From Symsagittifera roscoffensis (lineage: Eukaryota; Xenacoelomorpha; Acoela; Convolutidae): a stretch of DNA of 64,000 nucleotides. The stretch is from contig NC_087069.1 of assembly GCF_963678635.1 (NCBI RefSeq), forward strand, positions 8,940,633-9,004,632. The letters are read 5' to 3'. The translations under genes were made by a program, and so were the position numbers. Below, one piece after another: positions 32,426 to 43,625 of this stretch (position 1 is its first letter; each line of letters begins with the position of its first letter). The notes beneath the pieces were generated by a model that ran no database searches, was not told where the DNA came from, and saw nothing but the letters and a program-made list of their open reading frames with translations.

Positions 32426-33665
32426 GAGGCCAAACTGTGCACTTGATAAGCGCTAAATTTTGTGTCTGTATGTTCCTGGATTCAATAGACAAATCTTTAA
32501 ATATGTTCCAAATTAAAAGTGATTTCCACTTACAAAACTTCCGTAGACTCCGCGTATAAATACCTGTAACATAAACTTGTCGGCACATTTATGGGTAGCG
32601 GATTCCGCAACAAACCAATTTAGCTAGCTGTTATGGATTCCGCAACTGTAAGTGGATTCCACAAAATATATGTAAAATATGCAAATGTAAGTAAAATCTA
32701 CAAAATGTAAGCGGGTTCCGCAAACTGTAAGTGGATTCCGAATTTTGTTTGTTACTGAACTTGCAGAAGAGCAATTAAAAGCTAGAACTGGAATTCTTAT
32801 CTATAGCAATGCGGAATTTAAAAGCAAGGACCTAACCATTGTCAGCAAAATCCAGGAACAAATCTCAAAACATTGGTTAACTAAATCGGTGGATGTCACC
32901 TTTTAGTATTTTGGAAACACAACACGGAATAAATTCAATAATTGGAGTCATTGGGTTGAGAGTGTTTAGAAACACAACGCACAGCATATCGCCGAACTTT
33001 GGAATTCAATCAATCACAAGTTTTCGTCAGTATTTGGGGTTCCATTAACTATAATTATTGATCTAGTAGAATCCGATTCTAGTGAAGTCATGAGGGCAGT
33101 ATTTGAGATGAATCGAAAGGGAAATCAAATCACGAAGGCAGTTTTTTATGAATATTTAATGATATATCTTTCTGAATTGCTAACTCACTTTTTTAAAGGA
33201 CTTTAAAGCTCTAAATGTCTTATCCTTTCTCTTAACTTTCTTGGGACAACCTAGTAAATAAAAATAAAATTTTAAACGCTATGCTACATTTATACATATA
33301 TCTGAACGGAGTCCGCAAACAAAATGCGGAATCCACTTACAATTTACGAATTCCACATACAGTTTGCGGATTCTCCTTACAGTTGCGGATGTCGCAACAG
33401 CTCAATTTAACTGTACACGTGTCCTACTAACTGTTTGTGGATTCCACAAACTGATCTGGATTCCGCAAATACGGTTGCGGATTCCGCAATTTCGCCTATT
33501 TTTTGAGCAATTTTGAACAATACAGTGTTTTAGGTGTTTGTTTGGGGAATCCAAAACAGCAAAGAAGATCGAAGAAAAGTAGCAATATTGCGGGTTCTGC
33601 GACAAATCTGATTTTGGCTTGTTGCAGTTTCCGCTTACAACGCACAAAATGCACAGTTTGGCCTC
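32426..33665. mobile_element. 1.24-kb TIR element with subterminal GCGGAATCC arrays
   Basis: The left terminus GAGGCCAAACTGTGCA (32426-32441) is perfectly complementary to the right terminus TGCACAGTTTGGCCTC (33650-33665). Inside each end is an array of GTAAGTGGATTCCGCAA-type motifs: on the left (32570-32745) in one orientation, on the right (33302-33490) largely as the complement. The middle holds an interrupted open frame (32691-33206). Related ends and arrays occur at 9345-9668 and 14268-14587. No clear target duplication. Subterminal motif arrays are usually transposase-binding sites in DNA transposons (inference). Confidence 0.72.
32691..33206 (+). pseudogene. Unassigned frame with two in-frame TAGs inside the TIR element
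   Basis: One frame (codons in register with 32760) runs 172 codons to TAA at 33204 and is interrupted only by TAG at 32904 and TAG at 32967; no frameshift is needed. The translation is mixed and protein-like, for example ELAEEQLKARTGILIYSNAE after the array, and later SSVFGVPLTIIIDLVESDSS and AVFEMNRKGNQITKAVFYEY. I recognise no family. Its location suggests a decayed transposase or accessory protein. It is absent from B', where 1.1 kb is missing. Confidence 0.5.
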
Positions 33666-36600
33666 GTGATGTAACTGGTTTTGATTATTTTTTTTTGCTA
33701 AAATTTAATCATGACAAACTATGATTTCTAAGCTGTTAATATCAGAAAAAAACACGCAGCAAATACCTGAAGCCAAGAGTGGACACGCCATTTCCCCCTC
33801 AATGATTTGACCCCTGACTACCTAGAGGGTCCCCCGTTGGTACTTATTAAGAGTCATCAACGTAAAGAATGCACCTACGTAGATCTTGGTGATTTTTTGT
33901 ACTTTTTTCCGGAAGTTTCAAAATATTTATTTTGTCGCGCTTCATTTTAATTTTTTGCGATTTGATTTTTTCGCAGTTTGATTTTTTTTGAAATCAGTGC
34001 ATTCCGTTGCTAAAAAACCCACTATCGAACAGCGAAAATGTAATTGTCACAAAAAATTTGATCAAATTCTAGTTTCGAAAGTGGAAATTGAGTTACAGAT
34101 TTTGAACCCAGTGGTTTTATTAATTTACCTTATGATTCGAGTTTTCTCGCATTTAATTATTTTCTCAAAAGTGCCAATTATAAGTATTTTTGAACTTCAA
34201 AGAGCTGTAGGGCCACATAATTTTTTTCAAAATTTGATTTTTTTCAACACATTTTTTTTCAGTTCAAATCGAGAATTTGAATTCGGAAGGCAGTTGACCG
34301 CTCGCTTTTGACCACCCAGTAATTCAAAACGTATTTTACAAAACTACTTAAAGCTTTCGAATTTGAAAAAACCAAAAAATTTTATATTTAGTTCTGAAAC
34401 ATTTAATTGTAACTAAAAAACAGGTCACAAACTCAGCCTCAGAAACTAGGCATAAAAAGTCAATAAGCAGTACATGTTAAAACTCATAGAAATATTCACG
34501 ACTGTTTGTATCAATAAAACTTAATTAATTCAATCAGTAGCGAACTTAAAAGGTCCTGATTTGACCTCTTAGCCATACACAAAGTTAGCTTTCTGTACAA
34601 TCATACGACATTCATTTTCAGCCGACCGACCCCAAAATTAATTTTAAAAAAACCAAAAACCTTCAGTGCCAATGCAAACTAATTTTAGCGCACAGAAAAA
34701 AACACGCAGCAAATACCTGAAACCAAGAGTAGACATGCCATTTCCCCCTCAATGATTTGACCTCTGACTACCTAGAGGGTCCCCCGTTGGTACTTATTAA
34801 GAGTCATCAACGTAAAGAATTCACCTACATAGGTCTTGGTGATTTTTTGTACTTTTTTCCGGAAGTTTCAAAATATTTTTTTTCACGCTTCATTTTGATT
34901 TTTTGCGATTTGATTTTTTCGCAGTTTGATTTTTTTTGAATTCAGTGCCTTTCCGTTGCTAAAAAACCCACTAACGAAAAGCAAAATGTAATTGTCACAA
35001 AAAATTTCATCAAATTCTAGTTTCGAAAGTGGAAATTGAGTTACAGATTTTGAACCCAGCGGTTTTATTAATTTACCTTATGATTCGAGTTTTCTCGCAT
35101 TTAATTATTTTCTCAAAAGTGCCATTTATAAGTATTTTTGAACTTCAAAGAGCTTTAGGGCCACATATTTTTTTTCAAAAAATTTGATTTTTTTTCAACA
35201 AACATTTTTTCGGTATCAAATCTAATTTTATCAAATTTCTATTATCAAAATTTTATCGAAATCCGAAACCAAATTTATTAAATTATTAACTTAAATACAA
35301 AATTAACAAAAAGAGTTTTTCTAATTATTACCTAGAAACTTCGTAGGAAGAAATGAATGTATCAAAAAATTTAAACGTGTCAAATATGAAGAATTGGGTT
35401 GTTTAGATTTTGTTAACTACCCCCACCCCTGTTGCAGAAAGGGTAATATCCGTTACAAGGTGCAAAATTTGCTTATCCTTATCAGTTAATTTACTGTTTG
35501 TAGGAGTGGAAATTCTTTAATACGAAACAGAAAACAATACCTGGTTGTTTCACTGCAAAAAAAAATATGAAAGCTTATTTTAACCATATCTATTTTTTTC
35601 CTTTTTTCTCATAATTTTTCCTGGCGTCATGTAAAATATTTTTTTTTGTTTTTAGCCGGCACATTGCAAAGTGAACGGAATTCAAAACGATTCTTCCCTT
35701 AGGTAAAAAAAAACAGTTCATAGATTCATTTGACAGAATCAATTTGACAGAATCAACACAACTGATTGAATAACCAAAAGCGGTCTTTTCACCTGTTTTG
35801 ACTACATTTGACTTGAAGACGCCTAACAACACCGTTCTATGAACTTCCAAACTCGTGGTATACTAACATCAATAAAGTTTTAATGAAGTGCTTGATCAAA
35901 GTTTTCTGGCAACGATCAAAACTATTGACCCTTTAATTTATAGTTTACAAAGCTATTCATCCTTTTGATCGTGAACTTGTTTTCAATCTTGGTACGACTA
36001 GTAATGGGACGACTAAGTAACGGACGTGGATAATAAATTATGAAATCATGTAACGATTTATGTTTGACAGGCCGCTCAACTGAAATCTTTGAAAGTGTAA
36101 ATGAAGCTTTTATCGCAATGGCGAAAACAATCTGATGTTTTTTTCAGTTCAAATCGAGAATATGAATTCGGAAGGCTTTTGGCTGCTCAGTTTCCACCAC
36201 CCGGTAAATCAAAAGGTATTTTACAAAACTACTTAAAGCTTTCGAATTTGAAAAATCAAAAAATATTATATTTAGTTCTGAAACAATTAATTGTAACTAA
36301 AAAACAGGTCACAAACTCAGGTTCAGAAAACAGGCATAAAAAGTCAATAAGCAGTACATATAAAACTCATAGAAAAATTCACGACTGTTTGGTGCAAAAA
36401 GACTTAATTAATTCAATCAGTTGCCAACTTAAGAGGTCCTGATTTGACCCCCTAGCCATCCACAAAGTTAGCTTTCTGTACAAGCATACGACATTCATTT
36501 TCGGCCGAACGACCCCAAAATTAATTTAAAAAACCAAAAACCTTCAGTGCCAATACAAACTAATTTTAGCGCACAGAAAAAAAACACGCAGCAAATACCT

Positions 36601-38141
36601 GAAGCCAAGAGTGGACACGCCATTTCCCCCCAATGATTTGACCCCTGACTACCTAGAGGGTCCCCCGTTGGTACTTACTAAGAGTCATCAACGTAAAGAA
36701 TGCACCTACGTAGATCTTGGTGATTTTTTGTACTTTTTCCGGAAGTTTCAAATTTTTTTTCGCGCTTCATTTTGATTTTTTGCGATTTGATTTTTTCGCA
36801 GTTTGATTTCTTTTTGAACTCAGTGCATTTGCGTTGCTAAAAAGCCACTATCGAACAGCAAAAAGTAATTGTCACAAAAAACTTGATCGTATTCTAGTTT
36901 CGAAAGTGGAAATTGAGTTACAGATTTTGGACCCAGCGGATTTATTAATTTACCTTATGATTCGAGATTCGAGTTTTCTCGCGTTTGGTTATTTTCTCAA
37001 AAGTGCCAATTATAAGTATTTTGAACTTCAAAGAGCTTTAGGGCCACATAATTTTTTTCAAAATTTGATTTTTTTTCAGCAAACAGGTCAGTGGAGCTAT
37101 TGTAAACTAAAAAAAAAATAAGGTGTGCCGAAAAAAAATATTTGTTGAATTGACTCAAAAAAGAACATAAGCTACGGCGCGATCATTTTGAGAAGTTAGC
37201 TGCGACGCAGAAAAAATTGTCAAATCAGGATAGTTAAAACAAATTGGAAGAGCTTAGAAAATCATATAGGTCGACTTGAAAAAACGTCAACAAAGTATTC
37301 GACAATTTTTTATATTGCCCCCCTTCGAGAAAATGTTTTCCGCCCCTGCCTCACACCGTCCCTCTGACAAGTTGCAGTCAATTTATTTTTGAGGGTTTAG
37401 TTTTTTTTATTTAAGCTAGATCTTTTTCAAAGTTTATTAAGAACTTTCCTGCAGCAAAAGTATTTCAATTTTGTGAAGGTCAAGTTTTTTTGCACTAAAG
37501 GTATATTCATAAATCAATTTAGGTTATTGATAAGAAAAAAAACCTTATCAACGAGGCACTGAGACAATTTTAAACTATTATCATATGACACTTGATTCCT
37601 TGCAAGTTTTGTTGAAGTATCTATAATCAGAAAAAAAAACTGTGTTTTCGGGATGTGGTCTCAAAAATGAAAAAAAAAACTTTTTTAAACGACTTTAATG
37701 CTCTAAATGTCTTATTCTTTCTCTTCACTTTCTTGGGACAACCTAGTAAATAAAAATGAAATTTTAAACGCTATGCTACATTTATACATATATCTGAACG
37801 GAGTCCGCAAACAAAATGCGGAATCCACTTACAATTTGCGAATTCCACATACAGTTTGCGGATTCTCCTTACAGTTGCGGATGTCGCAACAGCTCAATTT
37901 AACTGTACACGTGTCCTACTAACTGTTTGTCGATTCCACAAACTGATCTGGATTCCGCAAATACGGTTGCGGATTCCGCAATTTCGCCTATTTTTTGAGC
38001 GATTTTGAACGATACAGTGTTTTAGGTGTTTGTTTGTGGAATCCAAAACAGCAAAAAAGATCGAAGAAAAGTAGCAATGTTGCGGGTTCTGCGACAAATC
38101 TGATTTTTGCTTGTTGCAGTTCCCGCTTACAACGCACAAAA

Positions 38142-38157
38142 TGCACAGTTTGGCCTC
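38142..38157 (-). repeat. Right TIR of the element remnant in block B'
   Basis: TGCACAGTTTGGCCTC, identical to 33650-33665, with the right-hand array upstream (37800-37985). The left TIR and the middle are missing, so this copy is a deletion derivative. Confidence 0.75.
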
Positions 38158-38724
38158 GTGATGTAACTGGTTTCGATTATTTTTTTTGCTAAAATTTAAT
38201 CATGACAAACTATGATTTCTAAGCTGTTAATATCAAAATTTGAGGTTTCAAATAACGTTAAAAATTGAGTCGTATATGGAACTATTGCGACCAATTAGCT
38301 TTGTCTCGAGTCATTTTGGAAAAAAATTGAAGTAAAAATGAGCAGTATTTTCAGACTGGTGTCAGATTAATGAAGTGAAAGTGTTGATCACACTCGGCGG
38401 GGATCTCGCAGATCTATAGATTGATCTCTCAATTCACAATTATTCTTTCTAAAGTTGGTTTAAGCAATAAAAAATGACTTTAGTATTTATATTCTTCTCA
38501 TTTTTCTAAAGTCGGAACAAAAATTGAAAACAGTAAGAAAAAAATTTATTTTTATTATGTTGTCTGAGTCCCCTGGAGTGCATATGATTTGGGCATTAAA
38601 CAAAAAATGTGACGCAATATTATAACCAACAGACCGTACTATTCATACCCTTCATTGGAGTAGAAAGCTCAGTTTGTTGTAAGAGCAGTTGGAAAAAGAA
38701 ACTATTTTTGAAAAATTTGACTGA

Positions 38725-38979
38725 GTAATCTGGCAAAAAGAGTGTTGCAAAAGTCTGGAACTGTTGACTGCCTTCGGAACAAAAAATCTGAGGGAATATG
38801 AAAGATTTTTGACATCGTTAAAATTGGATATAAAAATGACCAAATTCTTGAATTGCGAATCAAATTTTATTGAACGGGAACAAACTTTGTTCCTTGATCA
38901 AATTGATTTTAAAGGAGGTAAGAATGGTGTCAAAATTAGCTTTTATTGCAAAATTAGCTATCATCAAGAGTTTTATTGA
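38725..38979 (+). CDS. Unrecognised 85-codon open stretch, possible exon
   Basis: The frame follows TGA at 38722 and contains charged, varied sequence (LREYERFLTSLKLDIKMTKF, then IEREQTLFLDQIDF) unlike the Phe/Ser/Asn repeats usual for chance frames here. A good donor, AAAGGAG then GTAAGA, lies at about 38913-38923, where the coding-like character ends. No acceptor of note upstream. No function is proposed; it may be an exon or transposon relic. Confidence 0.3.
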   Translation, partial: VIWQKECCKSLELLTAFGTKNLREYERFLTSLKLDIKMTKFLNCESNFIEREQTLFLDQIDFKGGKNGVKISFYCKISYHQEFY

Positions 38980-39518
38980 ACACAACCAGAAAATAAACTC
39001 TTCTTTATCTATTAAAGAAAGCTATCTATATTATACATCGTTAGAATTCATTAAGATCAAAGTTTCTCTTTCGATACATGTGCTTCATCTTAAAACAGTT
39101 ACCGGCAGTTCCATTGTCGCATTTTGGTAAAGTGAAGAAATGGAGAAAACTAGACATTGTTTCTCAAAATTTTTTGCAAGTGTTTTTCATACTAGTCAGA
39201 CGACACTCTGTGTCGAAGTATTTAGCTAAAAGTAAGCTGATAGGAGATTAAAACAATGGATATGTTTGCAGCCTTAGTTTTAGTTACGTGATATGATTTT
39301 TTAAAAAATTAACAATGAGCAAGTTTATAACGCTTTTAGACTTTTATTTATCCGCAGTTTTCAATTAACGCGTATCTTTGGCACTTCGAGCATCAAATTT
39401 TAGTTCTCTCAGTCTACTTTTTGAAACGTGTTTTTTAATCAATTTTTATCAAAACACCGCCAAAATTCAGTTTTTCAGCAGAAACTGTACCTGTGGGGTG
39501 ATTGAATTTTTGTATCAA

Positions 39519-39584
39519 TTGAGCAATCTCCCCCCCCCCCCCATTCTCGCGTGGTGGTGGGGGGGGGGGGGGGAGATAGCTCAA
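39519..39584. repeat. Foldback with C14 and G17 arms
   Basis: TTGAGCAATCTC followed by poly-C is complementary to poly-G followed by GAGATAGCTCAA, with a 16-nt loop (ATTCTCGCGTGGTGGT). It could be a tiny MITE derivative or a slippage-prone hairpin. Confidence 0.8.
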
Positions 39585-40060
39585 TATGTACTTGAGACAT
39601 GTTTATAACCACTTGAAAATAGTTTGAATGACATGAAATCAAAAAACAGATTTTCCGACGACTGTGGAAAGCCAACATCTACAAAATCAAAGCTCAAAAG
39701 TTCAATTCAGATTGAAAAAAAATCAATAAAACAGGCATATAAAGCGACTTTTTTCTGTCTTAAAATGACAAAAAGCTTTTGCGTACAAAATAAAGGTGCT
39801 GCGGAGAACCGTTTTTGCTATTCAGATACAAGTCTAGAGCATCAAACCTGGTAAATTGTTTTCCTCGATGATGCTATGGTCGCCTGAACAAAAATTTGCA
39901 AAAAAATTTTTTTTTCATAAATTTCGAATTTTTTTTTTTAATTTTTCTCGATACTCACATAAAACAAACTTCAGTCCGTCAATCGACTGTGTGCTATAAA
40001 CACAGCATCCATCTAATTGCGTTTACTGACGTCTTTTTGCAGAGTTTATTCGGTTTTGCT

Positions 40061-40284
40061 GGGGGGGGGGGGGGGGGGGGGGAGNNNNNNNNNNNNNNNN
40101 NNNNNNNNNNNNNNNNNNNNNNNNNNNNNNNNNNNNNNNNNNNNNNNNNNNNNNNNNNNNNNNNNNNNNNNNNNNNNNNNNNNNNNNNNNNNNNNNNNNN
40201 NNNNNNNNNNNNNNNNNNNNNNNNNNNNNNNNNNNNNNNNNNNNNNNNNNNNNNNNNNNNNNNNNNNNNNNNNNNNNNNNNNNN
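40061..40284. other. 22-nt poly-G followed by an assembly gap (200 N)
   Basis: The G run at 40061-40082 leads directly into N from 40085. Assembly or read failure at the homopolymer is the simple explanation; the gap length is nominal. Confidence 0.95.
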
Positions 40285-40547
40285 CGGGAGCAATATGAAA
40301 ACAACGACTCGCTGGTTGGCAGCAGTTTTTTTTTCACTTGATTTACTGGACAAAAGTGTGAAGTACTAATCAAACACGATGACAGTGAGCTTTGTTTACA
40401 AAAAACAAATAAATTAAGTGATAACCAGAAAAATGAGTATAAAATTGAGTTTTATGAATACTCAATGAAATCCTATCCCTAGAGAAGAGACAAAATGCGA
40501 AGAGCAATAAGATTTGGATTGATTTTTGATTGCCTTCACACAGCTAA

Positions 40548-40832
40548 TCGTTCAGATTAGCTTCAAAAGGATTAGGTCCATTCCAAAGAGGCGGAAGAGG
40601 ATTTAGCCGAACATCCTGGAGCGGAAAAATTTGTTTTAATTGGAATCAATGCGGATTTACCACCAAGCACCTTGTCAAACGCACACCACGGAACACTACT
40701 TGTTTTTTGAAAGAACACAGGACACTAAGAACGCACATGTCGGGGGCGCCGAGGCGGAAAGCGATGCAGAGTTGGACTAATCCACGAGGAAAACGGAATA
40801 GGCGCCAATTCATGGAGCACAAGAATGCGTAG
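40548..40832 (+). pseudogene. Gag-like zinc-knuckle relic of a retroelement
   Basis: An 84-codon + strand frame ending TAG at 40830. It has an Arg/Gly-rich stretch (PFQRGGRGFSRTSW), then a Cys-rich segment with CFNWNQC in place of a CCHC knuckle, followed by KHLVKRTPRN, then a basic region. This order is that of the C-terminal part of a retroelement Gag. Downstream to about 41160 all three frames carry Lys/Arg/Ser-rich pieces with stops, as in a decayed gag-pol start. GC content is above the surrounding DNA. Family assignment is tentative and the second and third knuckle ligands are not standard. Confidence 0.4.
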
Positions 40833-41224
40833 TTACTACACGATAAATCTGTGGGTTGGGTACACTATGATCAACAGATGGAAACCCCCGAATAGGATTC
40901 GAATATTTCGAACGATTATATCGTCATGTCGCCCAAAAGGAAAAAGAAGGAATAGGAGCTTAATGACACGAGGCATAACTACAACAAAAGGGAAACAACC
41001 GAACTCGGGTGATGCACCCTCGGAAAAAGCGAATACGGATTCCGTCGAAGACGCTCAAGCAAGGCAGACTCAAGAAACCTGGACAAAAAAAGCGGGCAGA
41101 CCATGTCACAAAGCCCATAGCCTGGACGAAATGGGGAAAACGCGAAAAAGATAGCAATTTATGTAAATTATATAAATTGCTTTTTCCTTCAAGTTTTTAA
41201 TATATTGATTAACGTTATGTAAGA

Positions 41225-41397
41225 TTCCATTTACTTAAGTGGTCATCTCTTCTCTTCCAAGCGCTTTTACGACCACCATTTTTGATTGAACAAATTAATT
41301 TAAACGTTTTATTAAAAATTGTTTAAATAAATTTGTTCAGTCAAAAATGGTTGTCGTAAAATCGTTCTAAAGAGATGACCTCTTACATAAATGGAAT
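41225..41397. mobile_element. 173-bp foldback element
   Basis: Nearly all of it is one imperfect inverted repeat: ATTCCATTTACTTAAGTGG, GGTCATCTCTT, TTTTACGACCACCATTTTTG and GAACAAATT on the left are mirrored on the right. The arms meet near 41307-41320 with almost no loop. No coding. Confidence 0.85.
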
Positions 41398-41809
41398 GCA
41401 GACCAGAAGAAAGGCCATTGCTCCCTCGAAACGCTACTGATAGGTACTGAAGTTAGAGCTCATTCTTTTAGGTTGGAAACATAGCTGACAAATTGACGCC
41501 TATAATCGTTTTCGATTACAGACTCAATCAAAATGTCCTGTTAAAAAATTCGAGTAAAAAAAACTGTGCCAGGCACAAAAATCTATCAGCTTCTTTGAAT
41601 ATTTGAGCATTACGCTACACTTTTGTCTCCGAAAAGTTCCAAAATGACTATTCTGGGAATTTTTGGGAACGCATAAGCTGTTCGCTATTCTTTTTCTAAC
41701 TCGATGTTCCGACCATTGAACAAAGAGGCGGAAAACATTTGGTTGAACTTTTTTTCTCGTTCAGTCTATTTATACAATCACATACTGAAACATTTCGACC
41801 TACAATGAC

Positions 41810-43625
41810 GTATCAACTTAGAGAGGTAGAATCTAAGTTTAGAAAAGTTATTGATTAGTGACGACTCTCAAAGTGTGTTTCCTGCTTCAAAAATTAATCT
41901 AAATTAAAATTTGAGGTTTTTCTGAAGTCAGACACCTATTTCCGGATTTGCCAGATTATTTATGAGAGACAAAATAGCTTATTTTTATCTTATGGCTATT
42001 TTCATAATTTTGCCACCGACTTTGCGAATTTTTGCTTCCCTTAGATTGCGATATCTACTTTTAACTCCAATGAAGTTATCTACAATTGTTTTGCGTCTTC
42101 AACTTCGTCCAGATTTTTAGAGGAAGTTTTTCAACTTCTTCTAAACCCTTACTAGAAGGCGACAAATATTTATTCTGAATTATTTAGCTCCAATTTGAGA
42201 TAAACAGCCAGAAAATAATTACCAGCAAGAAAACGTTTTCGTTTAATTTTGCGTGAAAAAAAAACAGCTTGAATTTTTTTAATTTCGAAAATGGGAGCGT
42301 AATTTTTATTCACATCGCAATTGCAGCTTAAGCACCAGCTTAAATTCTTTAAAAATAATTTGAAATCATTAGCTTCAAAAAATTTGGTTATTTAAATCTA
42401 TACAATAAACTGCACCAGGCTCCAAAGATCTTATGGAGTAGTCATAATTATATTTGAAGAGATATGTTTAAATTGTTGCTTGACATCCTAATTTCTGGCT
42501 GCCAAAGTTTTCCACTGAAATCCATCTATTGTATTATCTAACGGTATTCATTTTTGGCCGAGCAACACCAAAAAACTTATAATGCATGTCGCCAGTACCT
42601 ACATAATTTGAACGGGGAGCGCGATTTTTAATCAAACCTCCCAAAATTGCCCTAAAACGTCATTATGAATATAATTATTGAAACAAAATTACTTACGGTG
42701 CATTGGTTGAACAAAACAAATAACCAAACCTTCAAAACGAAAAATTTTCAAATTGCCCAATTTTTTCTTGGCTGTGTCATTATATAGCCAATTTGAATGC
42801 AAACTCTGTTCCACTAGGTGATTTGAACGTTAAAACTTTCTCAACATTTTTATCTTTTATTCTTCTTTTTGTAGATGGGCTGAATTTTGCTAATAAAAAC
42901 TTTATAGCCCACTGTAAGTCTTATTCATGATAATAATTTGATCTTTTGGATGGCCACCGTTTTACCGATTTCTAATGTTCTTAAAACTTTAAATTTTGTA
43001 TCCTTTCAAGCTCACTATCAAAAAAGGAAAATTCCTAAGGCTTTTATTCGAATGGTTATTATATTATCTTTCTGAAATCAAAAATTCCAAAAAAATGCCA
43101 TTTGTTGTCCAATATGAACTAGTTCTTTCAAATTTTTATCACCAATATTTGACCTACGATGTCAAAAAAGTTTAATTTTGGAAGCTAAATTTATAAATTA
43201 TTGATTATTGATGACAGAAAAATTATATATCCTGTATTGATAGCACAAGAAATTAAGATTCTATAGACTATTTTGAAGTCAGACATGCATTTCCGGGTTT
43301 GTTTGAAGACTTGTGAAAGATTAAGTTGCTCTTTTTTTATCATTAGCTAATTTTAGATATCCTGCGCGAGCTTCCTCAATTTTTGTTCCCCTAAGACGCC
43401 TGTTTGTTATGAACTCTAATTAACTTTTCTACACTTGTTTTGAGCTTTTTCAGCCTCTTGGAAATATAGCTGATCTTCAATAGAATACAAAAAACACGTA
43501 TTCTGAAGTCTCATAGCTACTATTTAGTACTTTTTCCACTCTCTCAATGTTCATTAGTTTGCTTCAATTTTGAGATAATCACTAAGATGATGTTTAATTT
43601 TTTGCTTAATTTTTTTTCAAAACAA
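41810..43625 (+). repeat. Old direct duplication (41810-42300 and 43140-43625)
   Basis: Diverged repeats share TGAAGTCAGACACCTATTTCC (TGAAGTCAGACATGCATTTCC), TTTTTGCTTCCCTTAGA (TTTTTGTTCCCCTAAGA), and ACAATTGTTTTG (ACACTTGTTTTG) in order. No genes seen; the DNA between and to 44560 shows nothing else. Confidence 0.5.

Larger units (their letters stand above)
27692..38237 (+). repeat. Higher-order repeat region: (A, unit x3, B), unit x1.5, (A', unit, B')
   Basis: Block A 27692-28605 matches A' 35212-36147. The ~940-bp unit occurs at 28606-29549, 29550-30505, 30506-31448, 33748-34262 (partial), 34263-35200 and 36148-37079. Block B 31449-33747 matches B' 37080-38237, but B' lacks the 1.1 kb at about 32081-33188. 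Junctions are marked by TTTTTTTCAG. Copies differ by point changes and small indels. No host gene recognised. Confidence 0.88.

Noticed and set aside
29367-37121. 60-110 codon frames in each ~940-bp unit
   Set aside because: Shared repeat sequence, Ile/Leu/Phe-rich, with unit-specific stops and indels; no sign of selection on a protein.
39896-40373. Frames running through the second N gap
   Set aside because: They exist only because N is read as open; no real sequence supports them.
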